DNA of 64,000 nt from Zychaea mexicana (Eukaryota > Mucoromycota > Mucoromycetes > Mucorales > Lichtheimiaceae), in NCBI RefSeq assembly GCF_025766255.1, contig NW_026516674.1, positions 310,001-374,000 on the forward strand, given 5' to 3'. Positions within the stretch are counted from its first letter, which is position 1. The number at the start of each line of letters is the position of its first letter. The notes under the pieces are model-generated. The model did no database searches, was not told the DNA's origin, and saw nothing but the letters and a program-made list of their open reading frames with translations. Below are positions 28,229 to 38,118 of this stretch, piece by piece. Position numbers and translations under genes: made by a program.

Positions 28229-28849
28229 TGACGATACAGTCTCCGGGTCCCCTGCACTTGCATGGCTCCCAGGTTTCTGAACATGTCTCAGTGATCGAAG
28301 AGTCTGTGGCCCAAGAAACTGTCGTGGCAACCAATCATCAAGCTACGGACGACTCAACAAGAACGTGACATCGACCCAAACATCGGCATACAACCAGTCA
28401 TCTAGGGCGTGTATTATCAGCCGTTCACCAACAAGACATTGTCGACCACTGAATTCAATCAAACACTTTGTTTCCTACCGAGCGATCTTAAGGCAGAAAC
28501 TCACAGTCTCGAAAAACCAGACCATCTGCGTGATCATTCCCTTTGAAGACAGGAGCGTGCAACAAGTCCTATCGACCGAAGAAAACAACTATACGGATGA
28601 GACGCATGTTATTCACCTTCTTTCGGGACTATCACCTCCAATCTTTAGCACCAATCTCGGAACCACGATTATCAGCAGTACGATAGCTATCGAAGCGACT
28701 GCCGTATAATTCAAGTCAAGCAATTCGATCCTTGATTTACCAGATCAACCTCAGGCGGCAACTGGCACACTTCGGAAAGGTAACCGACATGGCGTTTCAC
28801 CATCCGACTTCAAGCGTGACAACAGAGCAAATCAGTTATTGAGGAGGAC

Positions 28850-28993
28850 CATAGGGTTTGGCGACCCTTATGTGAGGCTATATAATTTCTCTCAGCGAGC
28901 AGCAAGCTCTTGTTTTATCCTTGAAGTGATAATCATTCATCGCACACAATCATCCATTGTTGAGGCGTCCGTATCAAGGCAGTCTTTAATAAA
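28850..28993 (+). repeat. LTR-like promoter block (possible solo LTR fragment)
   Basis: An inverted repeat (CATAGGGT ... ACCCTTATG, 28850-28872) is followed directly by TATATAA (28879-28885) and, about 100 bp later, AATAAA (28988-28993). The order TATA box then polyadenylation signal within about 110 bp is typical of LTRs. No TG...CA ends or target-site duplication could be fixed. Confidence 0.2.
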
Positions 28994-30422
28994 GATTATG
29001 TGAACGACGGCGGCAAACTACGACAAGAAAGGGACAGGCCGCTGGCGAGCAGCAGCACAGAATCACACCCATTCTCAAGATTTGTAGGAAAACTTTACGT
29101 GCTTGATATCCAGTACTTAAATACGACATTGTCAAAACACAATATGCAAGGTTCTGGAGCTTCGAAACCATGTCCATTCATATCCGTTAAATGTATGCGA
29201 ACAACCTTTGGGCTTACATATTCAATCCTGCAAATGATGGTATGTAAGCTATTATATATGTTTATATCGGTTGAAGACAGTACTTCTAACTGCAGAGCAC
29301 TTTAACTAAAACTGGATATATGAAAGACTGTCGGCGCCATCCATCATATGGTTTTCTCGTCACAATGATTTATATTCTTCACCTTTTCCTGTTCCTGTTT
29401 CTTGTTCGACTTTTCACTTTGTATTTCATCCCCTCATTGGCTGGTAAGTAAACCAAGTGGTTGATATATGATTATCGGTTACACTACTTTGGAAACATAT
29501 TTCAAACCACATACACGCGTTTGTACATCGAAACAACCCGATGGCACACACGTCACGAAACTCTTGCACCCATCCTAACCCTCAATCACAACGAACATGA
29601 CTTCGGCGAGCAAAGTAGCAAGATAAGCATCAACACAAGATCAAACAGCTCATGACTTTCGAAGTCCCCAGCACAGCAGTTGAAACCCACATACAACAAT
29701 CTTGCTTTTGCTATTTACTAAATGCTGCTTATCTGTATGTAGCCCACATAGACTGATTCGTCAGGTACGTAGACAAGAACATGCAATATACAGCTTTTAG
29801 TATTGTTCGTTCATCTTAGACAAGACAGTTGTAGATGCTTGTCGCACTAACGTAGAAGCTTCACATCCACACATCAAAACAACGATTACCTTGCACTGGA
29901 GGTGACGAGGAGACAGTTTCGAAAATGTATACAACTCCAAGACTTGATTGGTGACACAATGCAACCACCGGACCACAACCAATTAACATTCCACGTTAAC
30001 GGTCGTTATCAAGCGAATCGATGACTGTGTGCGCCATCCGTTATCCCCCTTCCCTTATACATATTTAAAACAAAAACAAGAATAACAGGGCGAAAAACAG
30101 AAGGAAACCATGCTAACCCATTCCGTTTGTAGCACATATCACCCATGAAGGGCACCGACATTTAAAGACCTAACGCACTACATACACTTAATACATATTC
30201 ATTCTAATACATAGTTTACTCTATATGTAACACACACTGTACTACTTTTAGTTCTTTAAACAATAAGCATTTCCAAACATATTTTTTCGTTCATCTGTGT
30301 ATTTCATTCACTTTATGCGCTAGTAAAATGAGTGTATAGCACATATACTCCTAGAGTCTAAGCTTTTGTAAGAATATCGGTATGTTGTACGATGCAGTGG
30401 CAATTTCAGAAAGCTTTTTATT

Positions 30423-32532
30423 TCAATCCCACTCCTCATCATCGGAATCTTCACTATCAGACGCCATCGCTCCCTTACGTGCGGATAACACAGCTGCTAA
30501 ACTTGAAGCAAGATCTCCACCGCCTGCTGCTGCTGCTCCGGCACCTGCTGCTGCTCCAACACCCACAGCGGCTGGAGTATTGCTTCGAGGAGGACTACTG
30601 TCACTTGCAGCACGCATCTTGCCACTTGATTTGAGACTACCAAAACCACCTGTTGCGCGAATGGATTCCATGAGGTTAGCGCGTCCGTCACCAGATGCAG
30701 GTAACCGTGGACCGGATGATGCAGGAGCACCTGGAGCTGGCGGAGGTGGAGGAGGTGGAGGTGGAGCACCACCTGCTGGTGGTGGTGGCGGTGGAGGAGG
30801 TGGAGGGGGTGGGGCACCGCCAGATGCGATTGGCGGTTGCGGAGGCGGAGGGGGCGGTGCAGCAGACGTTGGCGGTTTGGGTATGTTTGGACGTCCTAAA
30901 GAAGGAACAGGTGGTGGTTGCATTTGACGGCTTCCACGCGTCGGCAGTTGAGGTGGGCCAGGCACAGCACGTGTTGCGGTTGGTGGTGGTGGCGGAGGTG
31001 CGGAAGGTGCAGGTGGTGATGCATTGACAGTGTTGTTTCTTGCTGGAGGCGGTGGAGGCGGTCCTCGACTATTGGCAGATTTTCGTGGAGGCGGTGGTGG
31101 AGGCGGTGCGCGACGGCCTAAATGTTGCATAAATCAAAGCAAAAATAGTAAATTGCACAAGTTCTTATCATGTGTGCAACAACATATAGCACCCCCCGCA
31201 TAATAAGTGCATATCGTCTGGCCAAACGCAATAAAAGTATCATTTTCTGCGTCAAGAAAACGGTGACTTACTGGATGGAGGTGGTGGCGGAGGTGGAGGG
31301 GTCTTTTTCGCTGAAGGCGGTCTGCTGCTACGACCGGGTGGAGGCGGAGGTGGGGGAGCACCGCCAGCAGATGATTTTTTGGGCGGAACACTACCGCCAT
31401 GTTGGTGTAAGAATTCGTGGATAAAGTCTTGATTTTGGTTGATTTCGTCTGGGGTAATGCCAAGAGCTTTCAGCTGTTCGAATACACCGCTCCATTCAGG
31501 GTCATTGTTCTCGATACTGAAACCTTTATCAGGTGTATAGCCGATATGTCCAACATGCCTTGGTAATTTCCAGTAAAACAGAGCAGTTCACATAAGTATC
31601 TTTATACCCGACCGAGTAGTAATGCGATAGTAGCTTGTCAAATAGTTCTTGTAATCAATATGCTATGCTTACCGAAACTCTGAAGGCATGCCAATCTGAT
31701 TCTTGTCGATGCCTTTCTTTCGTCCGTTCGCCTTCTTGAGAAATCCTGCTTTGCCAGTTCCGTCTAAGCACAGTTGTATATAATGTAACACGTGAGCACA
31801 GAATCTCTTGCCATGCATTCCATTGTTTTTGTATTGCATTACCATCCAGTTTTATTGATTCCCGGTTCAAGACCTTTTTGTAGAACGTGTCTGCCTCGCC
31901 CTCGTCTACAAACATCAACCCTGCTAGGTAATCCTAAATAATACGTGCAATGCGAGCCGGGAAACGTCGGTCACTCCAACGCTAACCATGAATAACAACG
32001 TATATTAAAAAAATGCATCAAACTTACGTCTGTTTCAAACGTGTGAAAGAATGGTTTTTCCTTGCTATATTCAAAGCCGCTATAGAGCTCTTGTTCCCAT
32101 AGAACACCCGATTGATTCTGCAAAATACCGAAAAAATCCGGGCATGTGCATATAGTAAGCCTAGCTGTCTCCCTACACTTCACCATAACGCACGCATACC
32201 TTACAACCCCGGCTTCATTCCCTCTTTATGTATTACCTCAATGTCGATTATCCGTATGAAAAAGGAATCGTTCTTGTTCTTGTCTTTGCAGAATGCCACT
32301 GCACCCCATACTTTGGCATAGGACCATCTATTTGGGTCAGGGGAGGCGACAAACAGCCGAGCAACAGCTGCCGTGAGGATTTTCTAATATAAGGAGTTAC
32401 GATTAGCTTCGGACACTCAATGAAAGGCCCCAGTTCTTTGTACGTGCAAGATGGCGAGAAGCGTACCGAGGATGGAACCGCTTTCCGAACAGTATTTTTG
32501 TCCTGAGCTGTTGGAAGCGTCACGGATGGCAT
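30423..32532 (-). CDS. WASP family actin nucleation promoter
   Basis: Activates Arp2/3 at sites of endocytosis. Exons 32532-32467, 32383-32237, 32117-32028, 31933-31843, 31763-31673, 31558-31272 and 31117-30423 join to 488 residues. A WH1/EVH1 domain fills residues 1-130 (AKVWGAVAFCKDKN, SGVLWEQELYSGF, YLAGLMFVDEGEAD). A basic patch (KKANGRKKG) and a CRIB/GBD motif (IGMPSEFRHVGHIGY, about 153-167) follow, then GFSIENNDPEW. The centre is polyproline. The C-terminus has one WH2 helix (ANLMESIRATGGFGSLKS, from about 404), a central region (DLASSLAAVLSARKG) and an acidic end with the Arp2/3-binding Trp (DDEEWD). The CRIB implies Cdc42/Rho control, as in animal WASP and unlike yeast Las17. Confidence 0.94.
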
Positions 32533-33154
32533 TTGATGTTATTTTTTATTTTTTGAAAGCAAAAGACGATGCCGAGTTCGACCAGGAACCTTACTATTTT
32601 CAAGTCTGGGTTTCAATGGAAGCTTACCTATTTAAGAAGCAATTCTTGTGCTTCTGCTTACTGCCTTTGCATCTTGGCAACACATTACTGCTACGCAGTA
32701 TCTGTCGTCATACCATCGGATAAATATAGTTTACTCGTCACCACGTTTTTAACTGCACAATCTTTTGTGACACTGGGATTACACTTCAGACACTCTTATT
32801 ACTTGGCTCCTTGATCAGAATGCTGTTTTAGAGTTTATGCAAAAAATAAAGGGCTATGTTGCTAGTAGCCCCAGGTAAATTTATAAAGAGAAATGTTAAA
32901 ATAAAGAGAACTGGTAAACAATTACAAAAAAGAGAGAAATGAAATGCACACTTTTAGGGGAGAGAGGTGGTTGTCTATACATCTATCATGAAGGGGAAAA
33001 CACTATTTACTATGATAAATTTTCTTGTCGCTGTCGCTGTCGTTGTCATCGTTGTTGTAAGGGGAGAAGATGTGAAATAGAGTTGAAGAAAGAGAAGGTG
33101 TATATGTGAAAAGAAGAAAGATTAGTAAATGGACATGATTATCCAAGTTTAATT
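32533..33154. other. Gap between WASP start and TIM44 stop
   Basis: 622 bp. It should contain the WASP promoter (left half) and the TIM44 3' UTR (right half, with A-rich stretches and a TCGCTG repeat near 33030-33045). No supported gene. Confidence 0.45.
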
Positions 33155-34923
33155 TTACCAGACAGGTCTGGAATCATGCTTTGCCATATCAATGATTCTC
33201 CAGCCGCCAGTAACAGGGTTCTGGAGATCTTCGGGTTCCTTAGTCATCACACAAGCGTAAGTCACTTGTTCAATATGATCCTCCTTGCCATAGACAACTT
33301 CGCCAGACTTGGCATTTCTGAATAGGATGATTTCCTGCGTGCGGAACGACATGACGAAAACGGGGATGTCGTTGTCAAGAATCTTGGCGGCCACCAGCTA
33401 TGTACGATTATAGTCAGCATTAGATGTCTTCCATATACAGATACTTTTCTCTTCCCTCTTTTACACTTAATGACACTTACATCCACATCACGAAGATCCT
33501 GAATCTTGCAGTCACTGATCAAACCTTGCTGCATCTGTGCTTGAATGACAGCAGTAAGAACGTTGTAGGTCTAGCAGTCGAAATAGTCATGCATTATTAA
33601 GTCAGTAATTGCATTAAAAACATCAATTCAAAACGAACAACCTGATAACACTTACAGCTTCCGAGCACCACAACTTTAAAGTTTCAACATCACCCTTGAG
33701 ATATGCTTCCATCACTTCAGGAACAATGTAAGTTCGTGCTTCAACCAAGAACTTGTCCATGTTGAACGAAGGATCAATGGCTTGGAAAGCACGGATTGCT
33801 TGAGCCTGGTCAGACTCTTCAAAGACGGACCCTAATACACACCAACAAAGACTATGTTTAACGTCCATTCCTGCCTATTTTTTCTGCATGATACGGATCT
33901 CATGCGAGAAACTCCTACTACAATAACTTACCAAACGTTTCCGAGATTCGATCAGTGAATGCACGGGTATACGAAATGAAGACATTGTCAGAGTCTTCAT
34001 AATTTTTGCGTGCACGGAACACACCTATAACAGGAGGGAGAATTAGTTTCCAATAACATATCCAATACGATAATAGCCATGCACTAATTTACCTTGCATG
34101 AATGGATTCTCCTCCTTGAACTTGTTCCAGCTCTCCTTCCACTTGGAATCTTTGTGAATGACAACGGATGCACCTGCATCAGGGTTCTCTTCAACCCTCC
34201 GCTTGCCAGGCATGCTGGACTCGGCCTTTTGAGATTCCTCGCGCAGCTTGCGACGAGCCTCCTTGTCGACAAAACCAGTGTATCGTCCCGAATCATCCTT
34301 TACAATTGTCTTGACTGAGTCACCAATTTTACCCACAACTGGGTTGTTTCGAATCGGCTCAGAGTGTTTGTTAATGGTCTCCGAAGCTTCTTTTAAACGC
34401 TTTGAAGTTTCCTTGGCGAATTCCGTCTCGGATGCTTCCTTCCATGACTTGTTGACTGATTCGGACACTTTTCCTGCTGCCTTTGAGAATCGATCTGAAG
34501 CTTCTTTTAAACGTTCGCTCTGCTCTGATTGTTGCAACTAGAATATAACAACGGTTTTGTTTAGAAACAGAGAATGTTTCGTCTTCTGTCCATGCCATAC
34601 TAAAGAGAGCTTGACCAATACAATCACCCCCTCTGACATGTATGAATGACAGTGTCATTCTATAAGTCACATACCTTTGCCTTTTCATACATTTCCTTTG
34701 CCTTCTTGAGTGCATCGCTTTCAGCAAGCTTGCCAGACTCGTCTTGCAATGATTTGACACCTTGCTGAAGTTCCTTGTCCTTTTTAATTTGGTCGCGAAT
34801 GGTGTCCATAAACACCTTGAGCGGTGAGCTATAATGACGAACAGCAGTCGCTTGAGTTCGTAGGCGAGGAGCAATGACACGAGTGCGTGCAGAGGACGAC
34901 AGAAGCGTTCGATAGGCAGACAT
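33155..34923 (-). CDS. TIM44: Mitochondrial import motor subunit Tim44
   Basis: Tethers mtHsp70 to the TIM23 translocon on the matrix side. Exons 34923-34675, 34537-34093, 34024-33932, 33831-33656, 33570-33481 and 33397-33155 join to 431 residues. The ATG at 34923 is preferred, because the open frame further upstream starts only with GTG. Residues 1-35 (MSAYRTLLSSSARTR) form an Arg/Ser-rich presequence without acidic residues. A long charged coiled-coil region with repeated RLKEASE/RFSKAAG segments follows, then the C-terminal domain: ARKNYEDSDNVFISYTRA, QAIRAFQAIDPSFNMDKF, DVETLKLWCSEATYNVL, IPVFVMSFRTQEII and a closing GGWRIIDMAKHD. Length and order match the family. Confidence 0.95.
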
Positions 34924-35766
34924 CGGTTTAAAGGTATTGGGTCGGGTGTGTGCGGAAGAGTGGAAGGTGGAAGAACCAAATGGTATAAGTGTGGAATGGC
35001 GCACTCCGAATATCCAGGGTGCGGCTAAATTGTGAGAGCTGTCAACCGGTGGCTTGTTCTGCCGGCTATACTTCTGAGTGTGGGAAATTAAGTCAAATAA
35101 CCAGGCATGTCAGCGAGCGAATATAATAATAGAGTTTCTGAAACAACCTATCAGGTTGTACTATAATGTGTAGGGTGTTAAGCAAGGTGCCTGCTGTTTG
35201 GTTTGATACCGATATTTCCAATGACATGATGAGTACTGGTACATAACAAAGATAGCAATGGAAAATCAATTGTGCCTATCGAGATGGTCTACACAGCGAG
35301 CATGAGGATCGCCACCCTAGCCTCTTGCGTGTAGGGCTTGTTTACAGTTCGGACACGTAAATGTTTTTGAAAGAAAGTGGTGATGGTAAAGTGGCTTTAC
35401 TTTGCTTGGCTAAAGCGTAAAACTCAGTTATAATAGCTAGAGCTACGTACACTGATTATGCACTCTCAATTTATTACATAAATATATAATCGGTACCCTT
35501 GAGTCCGCCGTTTTCCTCTGAGGTACGGAGCAGCAAAGCTCTTCTCGCAGGTTGGGGCGCCTTTCATGCGCTGCGCCTCTTCATAGTCTGCGATTGCTAT
35601 ATCTTTGTCCCCCACGGAATATTTTCCCGACCGTGGAATAGACAGGGCGTCAGAATCTGCATGCCAAAGCTTGCAAAATAGGCAGAATCTCTTCCCTCAT
35701 TCTTGATAATTTGGATACTACTGGAGAGTGCTTTGTTTCAGCGTTCTTATGGTTGTACACAGCTCC

Positions 35767-36051
35767 TTATAGGAACTTGAGCACGCCGGCTCTCATGGTA
35801 CGAGAATCAGATATATATTCTCGTATTCTCGTATCATAGGAACTCTCTCGGATGGTCCACTGGAGCAGCGGGTTCTTGAGAAGAGGATCTGTCACTAGTA
35901 AACTGACCACCACGTCGTTACAAATTCGAGCAACATTGTCCGCCACAGTCGTTAAGTTTCCTTTCATATCGTCCATCTTCGCTTCCATGGCAACGAAGGG
36001 GGGTGGCTTATCGCTACACTGATCTATTTGCTGGCTGTCGTTGCTGGGCAT
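35767..36051 (-). CDS. Small hypothetical ORF
   Basis: ATG at 36051, 94 codons to a TAA at 35767. The protein is hydrophilic at first (MPSNDSQQIDQCSDKPPPF), then amphipathic (MEAKMDDMKGNLTTVADNVA, VVVSLLVTDPLLKNPLLQW), without a signal peptide. No family recognised and no splice sites that extend it convincingly. The amphipathic heptad-like stretch gives mild support for real coding. It may equally be part of a repeat. Confidence 0.3.
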   Translation of the reverse strand: MPSNDSQQIDQCSDKPPPFVAMEAKMDDMKGNLTTVADNVARICNDVVVSLLVTDPLLKNPLLQWTIRESSYDTRIREYISDSRTMRAGVLKFL

Positions 36052-36228
36052 GACATTTGAAGAGAGGAAAAAGGAAGCTTGAAATTGTTTACGAGTTTGC
36101 AATGCTAATAAATCCTATAATCACCGAGAACCCCAGCTGTCACTCCTAAAAAGGAACTCCCAATCTACAATACCTAACCGTTATTTTATCATGTACTATC
36201 AATTGATAGCACACTGACTCTAACACTA

Positions 36229-36397
36229 CAGTGGTTCCCCGTTTAATTTCAACCTCAAAGGGGGTCTATAAAGTGTTGAGACTACTGAGGGTTGACACAA
36301 AACGAGGGTGATTCAAGCAGTGTTCTATGCCTAAAGGGGGTATAGAAATAATTGAGGGTTTATCTTATTGAGAGTGAAAGTAAATGGGGAACCACTG
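36229..36397. mobile_element. MITE, Tc1/mariner-type
   Basis: A 169-bp element with terminal inverted repeats of about 30 bp. The left end reads CAGTGGTTCCCCGTTTAATT, and the reverse complement of the right end reads CAGTGGTTCCCCATTTACTT. It is flanked on both sides by TA (36227-36228 and 36398-36399), the expected target duplication for Tc1/mariner. The interior has no coding capacity and carries two related GGGGGT(C)TAT(A)A(A/G)A direct repeats (near 36258 and 36338). A transposase for it was not seen in this window. Confidence 0.88.
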
Positions 36398-36981
36398 TAA
36401 ATTAGCTTCATACACAGAGGAAGAAATCATCGTTTCAAGGTGCATGACAGGTGATACATTTGTCAAATTGATCATATTAAACAAAGCTAATGAGCTTACT
36501 ATGATCCTGTTTTACTATTAAAACAAATGCTGCTGACCGCTTTGTTAGGACCAAAGAATTGATAACCCGATAATGTTACTGCATTTGCAACTATGATAGA
36601 AGCAGTACAAAGTATTTAGGGGGGAAAATGGTTATAACAATAGCCCTTTTTTGGAATACCTATGATATGCTAAGTTCTTATGATATCCCATCGAAATAGT
36701 TTCTCATAACAATTTGGATGATTATATACAGTACTGCAGATGACGACCTGCATTTGAAACTTTGCGATGAAGACTTTACTTTGACTTCTTTTTCGATGAA
36801 TAAATGGAAAAGGAAACGCACCACTCGAGTATTAGTTTAAACGGAAGGAAAAAAATGATGCGGATCTATTGCAAATGGTGGCATAGGAAGGGAAAAGAAG
36901 CCAGAAAGCCAAGCTCTAAGTTACGGTTATAAGATAGTTCTACAGTACTGTATCAACAAATTTACGGTACGAAGATGATAA

Positions 36982-37312
36982 ATAGACACAATTCGGAAGG
37001 TTAAATTACATTACCAACCGTATCCTGCATCCAGCGATAAGAGCTGGGAAATTTTGCCAACGAGGTTCTTCCTCAACCAGAGTGACAATGGCAATAATAC
37101 TGCGTCAAGCATGAACAACGATCTCGATATTGAATTCATTTTGTCAATCTTTTCAGAAAAAAGTAGTGCCTACTAACATCTCAAGCCTCGGTAGTACTAC
37201 GCTTGGCAATTCGTCATACGAAATGAAGGTTGAAGAAGATATGTACATCAATATCACGATGATTGAAAGAGATCCTGGTGAGATAGGATATAAACAGTGG
37301 CCAAGCAGTTGA
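36982..37312 (+). pseudogene. Coding-like remnant with a frame change at an A-run
   Basis: One frame is open from 36982 to 37176 and reads like protein (YPASSDKSWEILPTRFFLNQ, MNNDLDIEFILSIFSEK). At an A6 run (about 37157-37162) the protein-like reading moves to another frame that continues to TGA 37310-37312 (SSLGSTTLGNSSYEMKVEED, INITMIERDPGEIGYKQW). A GT-AG intron using the ttttcag acceptor before the A-run is an alternative explanation. No start codon or family identified. Confidence 0.22.
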
Positions 37313-38118
37313 CGCTGACACGAATTATAGTAAGCCGCAACATTAACCACACATTTCAAAAGTATCCAGCGGCGTCTAATTGACGAAAGCAACAAAAAAA
37401 TAGCCACACAAAAACACGATAACAAATGTAATTGTTTCGCTTAATCTCTTCGTCCAACAAGCCCATAATGATGTGTGAGAATTATTCTTTCCACGCGTTT
37501 CTTTTGAGTACCTCATTATTGACAACATCGACGTGTTCACCTTGTAAAGGGGCCCTGCACGCAACAAGGGCAAGAGGCCATAATGTTTAACCTCATGCTC
37601 GCTGCGTTGTTGATTTTGATATGATACATAGGTATAAACTAATTTTTTCTGTAGCTTTATTTCGTGCAAGAATTCAAATAGTTCCTAAGTGCTTCTAAAT
37701 CATTTTGTCGAGATAATTATGTACAAGCAAACATGAAGAAAATAATATGTAAGCTCCTTTGAACCCGACACTGAAAAGAGTGTGAATGACGCGCACAAGG
37801 GCGCACTATTTATATAGAATGTATTGATAATTACATACTCGTCAGTGTTGCTAGCATATCCATATTCAGCGCCACTTTCTCACTGAGTAGATTATAGAGA
37901 AAGAAGAAATATAACGACAGCTTTGTATGACAGTTATTGAGGGCTTCACCTGCTTCTTACTTCCTTGTCATCCAAAAGTGTTATATAATCTATGTTTTTG
38001 GCATATGATTGCAGTATAAAAATCAAAAAGAAGGAAATCATACTTTATTTTATACACAATTATTTGGGGAGAAGTGGGTACAAAGAAGCAAACAAAAAAA
38101 TACAAGGTTAGGTTTTTC

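Larger units (their letters stand above)
26261..30422. other. Gene-poor 4.2 kb stretch with remnants
   Basis: Begins with the ELF1 promoter. It contains an (AGC)7 repeat at 26848-26867, a stop-interrupted membrane-protein-like frame at 27434-28228 (separate entry), further broken coding-like frames to about 28700, an LTR-like promoter block near 28850-28993, and another short hydrophobic frame at about 29331-29450 (FLVTMIYILHLFLFLFLVRL) followed by a 64-codon frame at 29461-29655. The WASP 3' end lies at the right margin. No intact gene found. Confidence 0.45.
34924..38118. other. Gene-poor 3.2 kb stretch with a MITE
   Basis: Starts with the TIM44 promoter. It holds a 94-codon minus-strand ORF (35767-36051), a 169-bp MITE (36229-36397) and a coding-like remnant (36982-37312), each listed separately. 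The rest is AT-rich with stops in all frames. Confidence 0.5.

Noticed and set aside
30392..31027. Plus-strand frames with Gly runs opposite the WASP polyproline region
   Set aside because: GGT/GGA runs are simply the complement of proline codons in the WASP gene.
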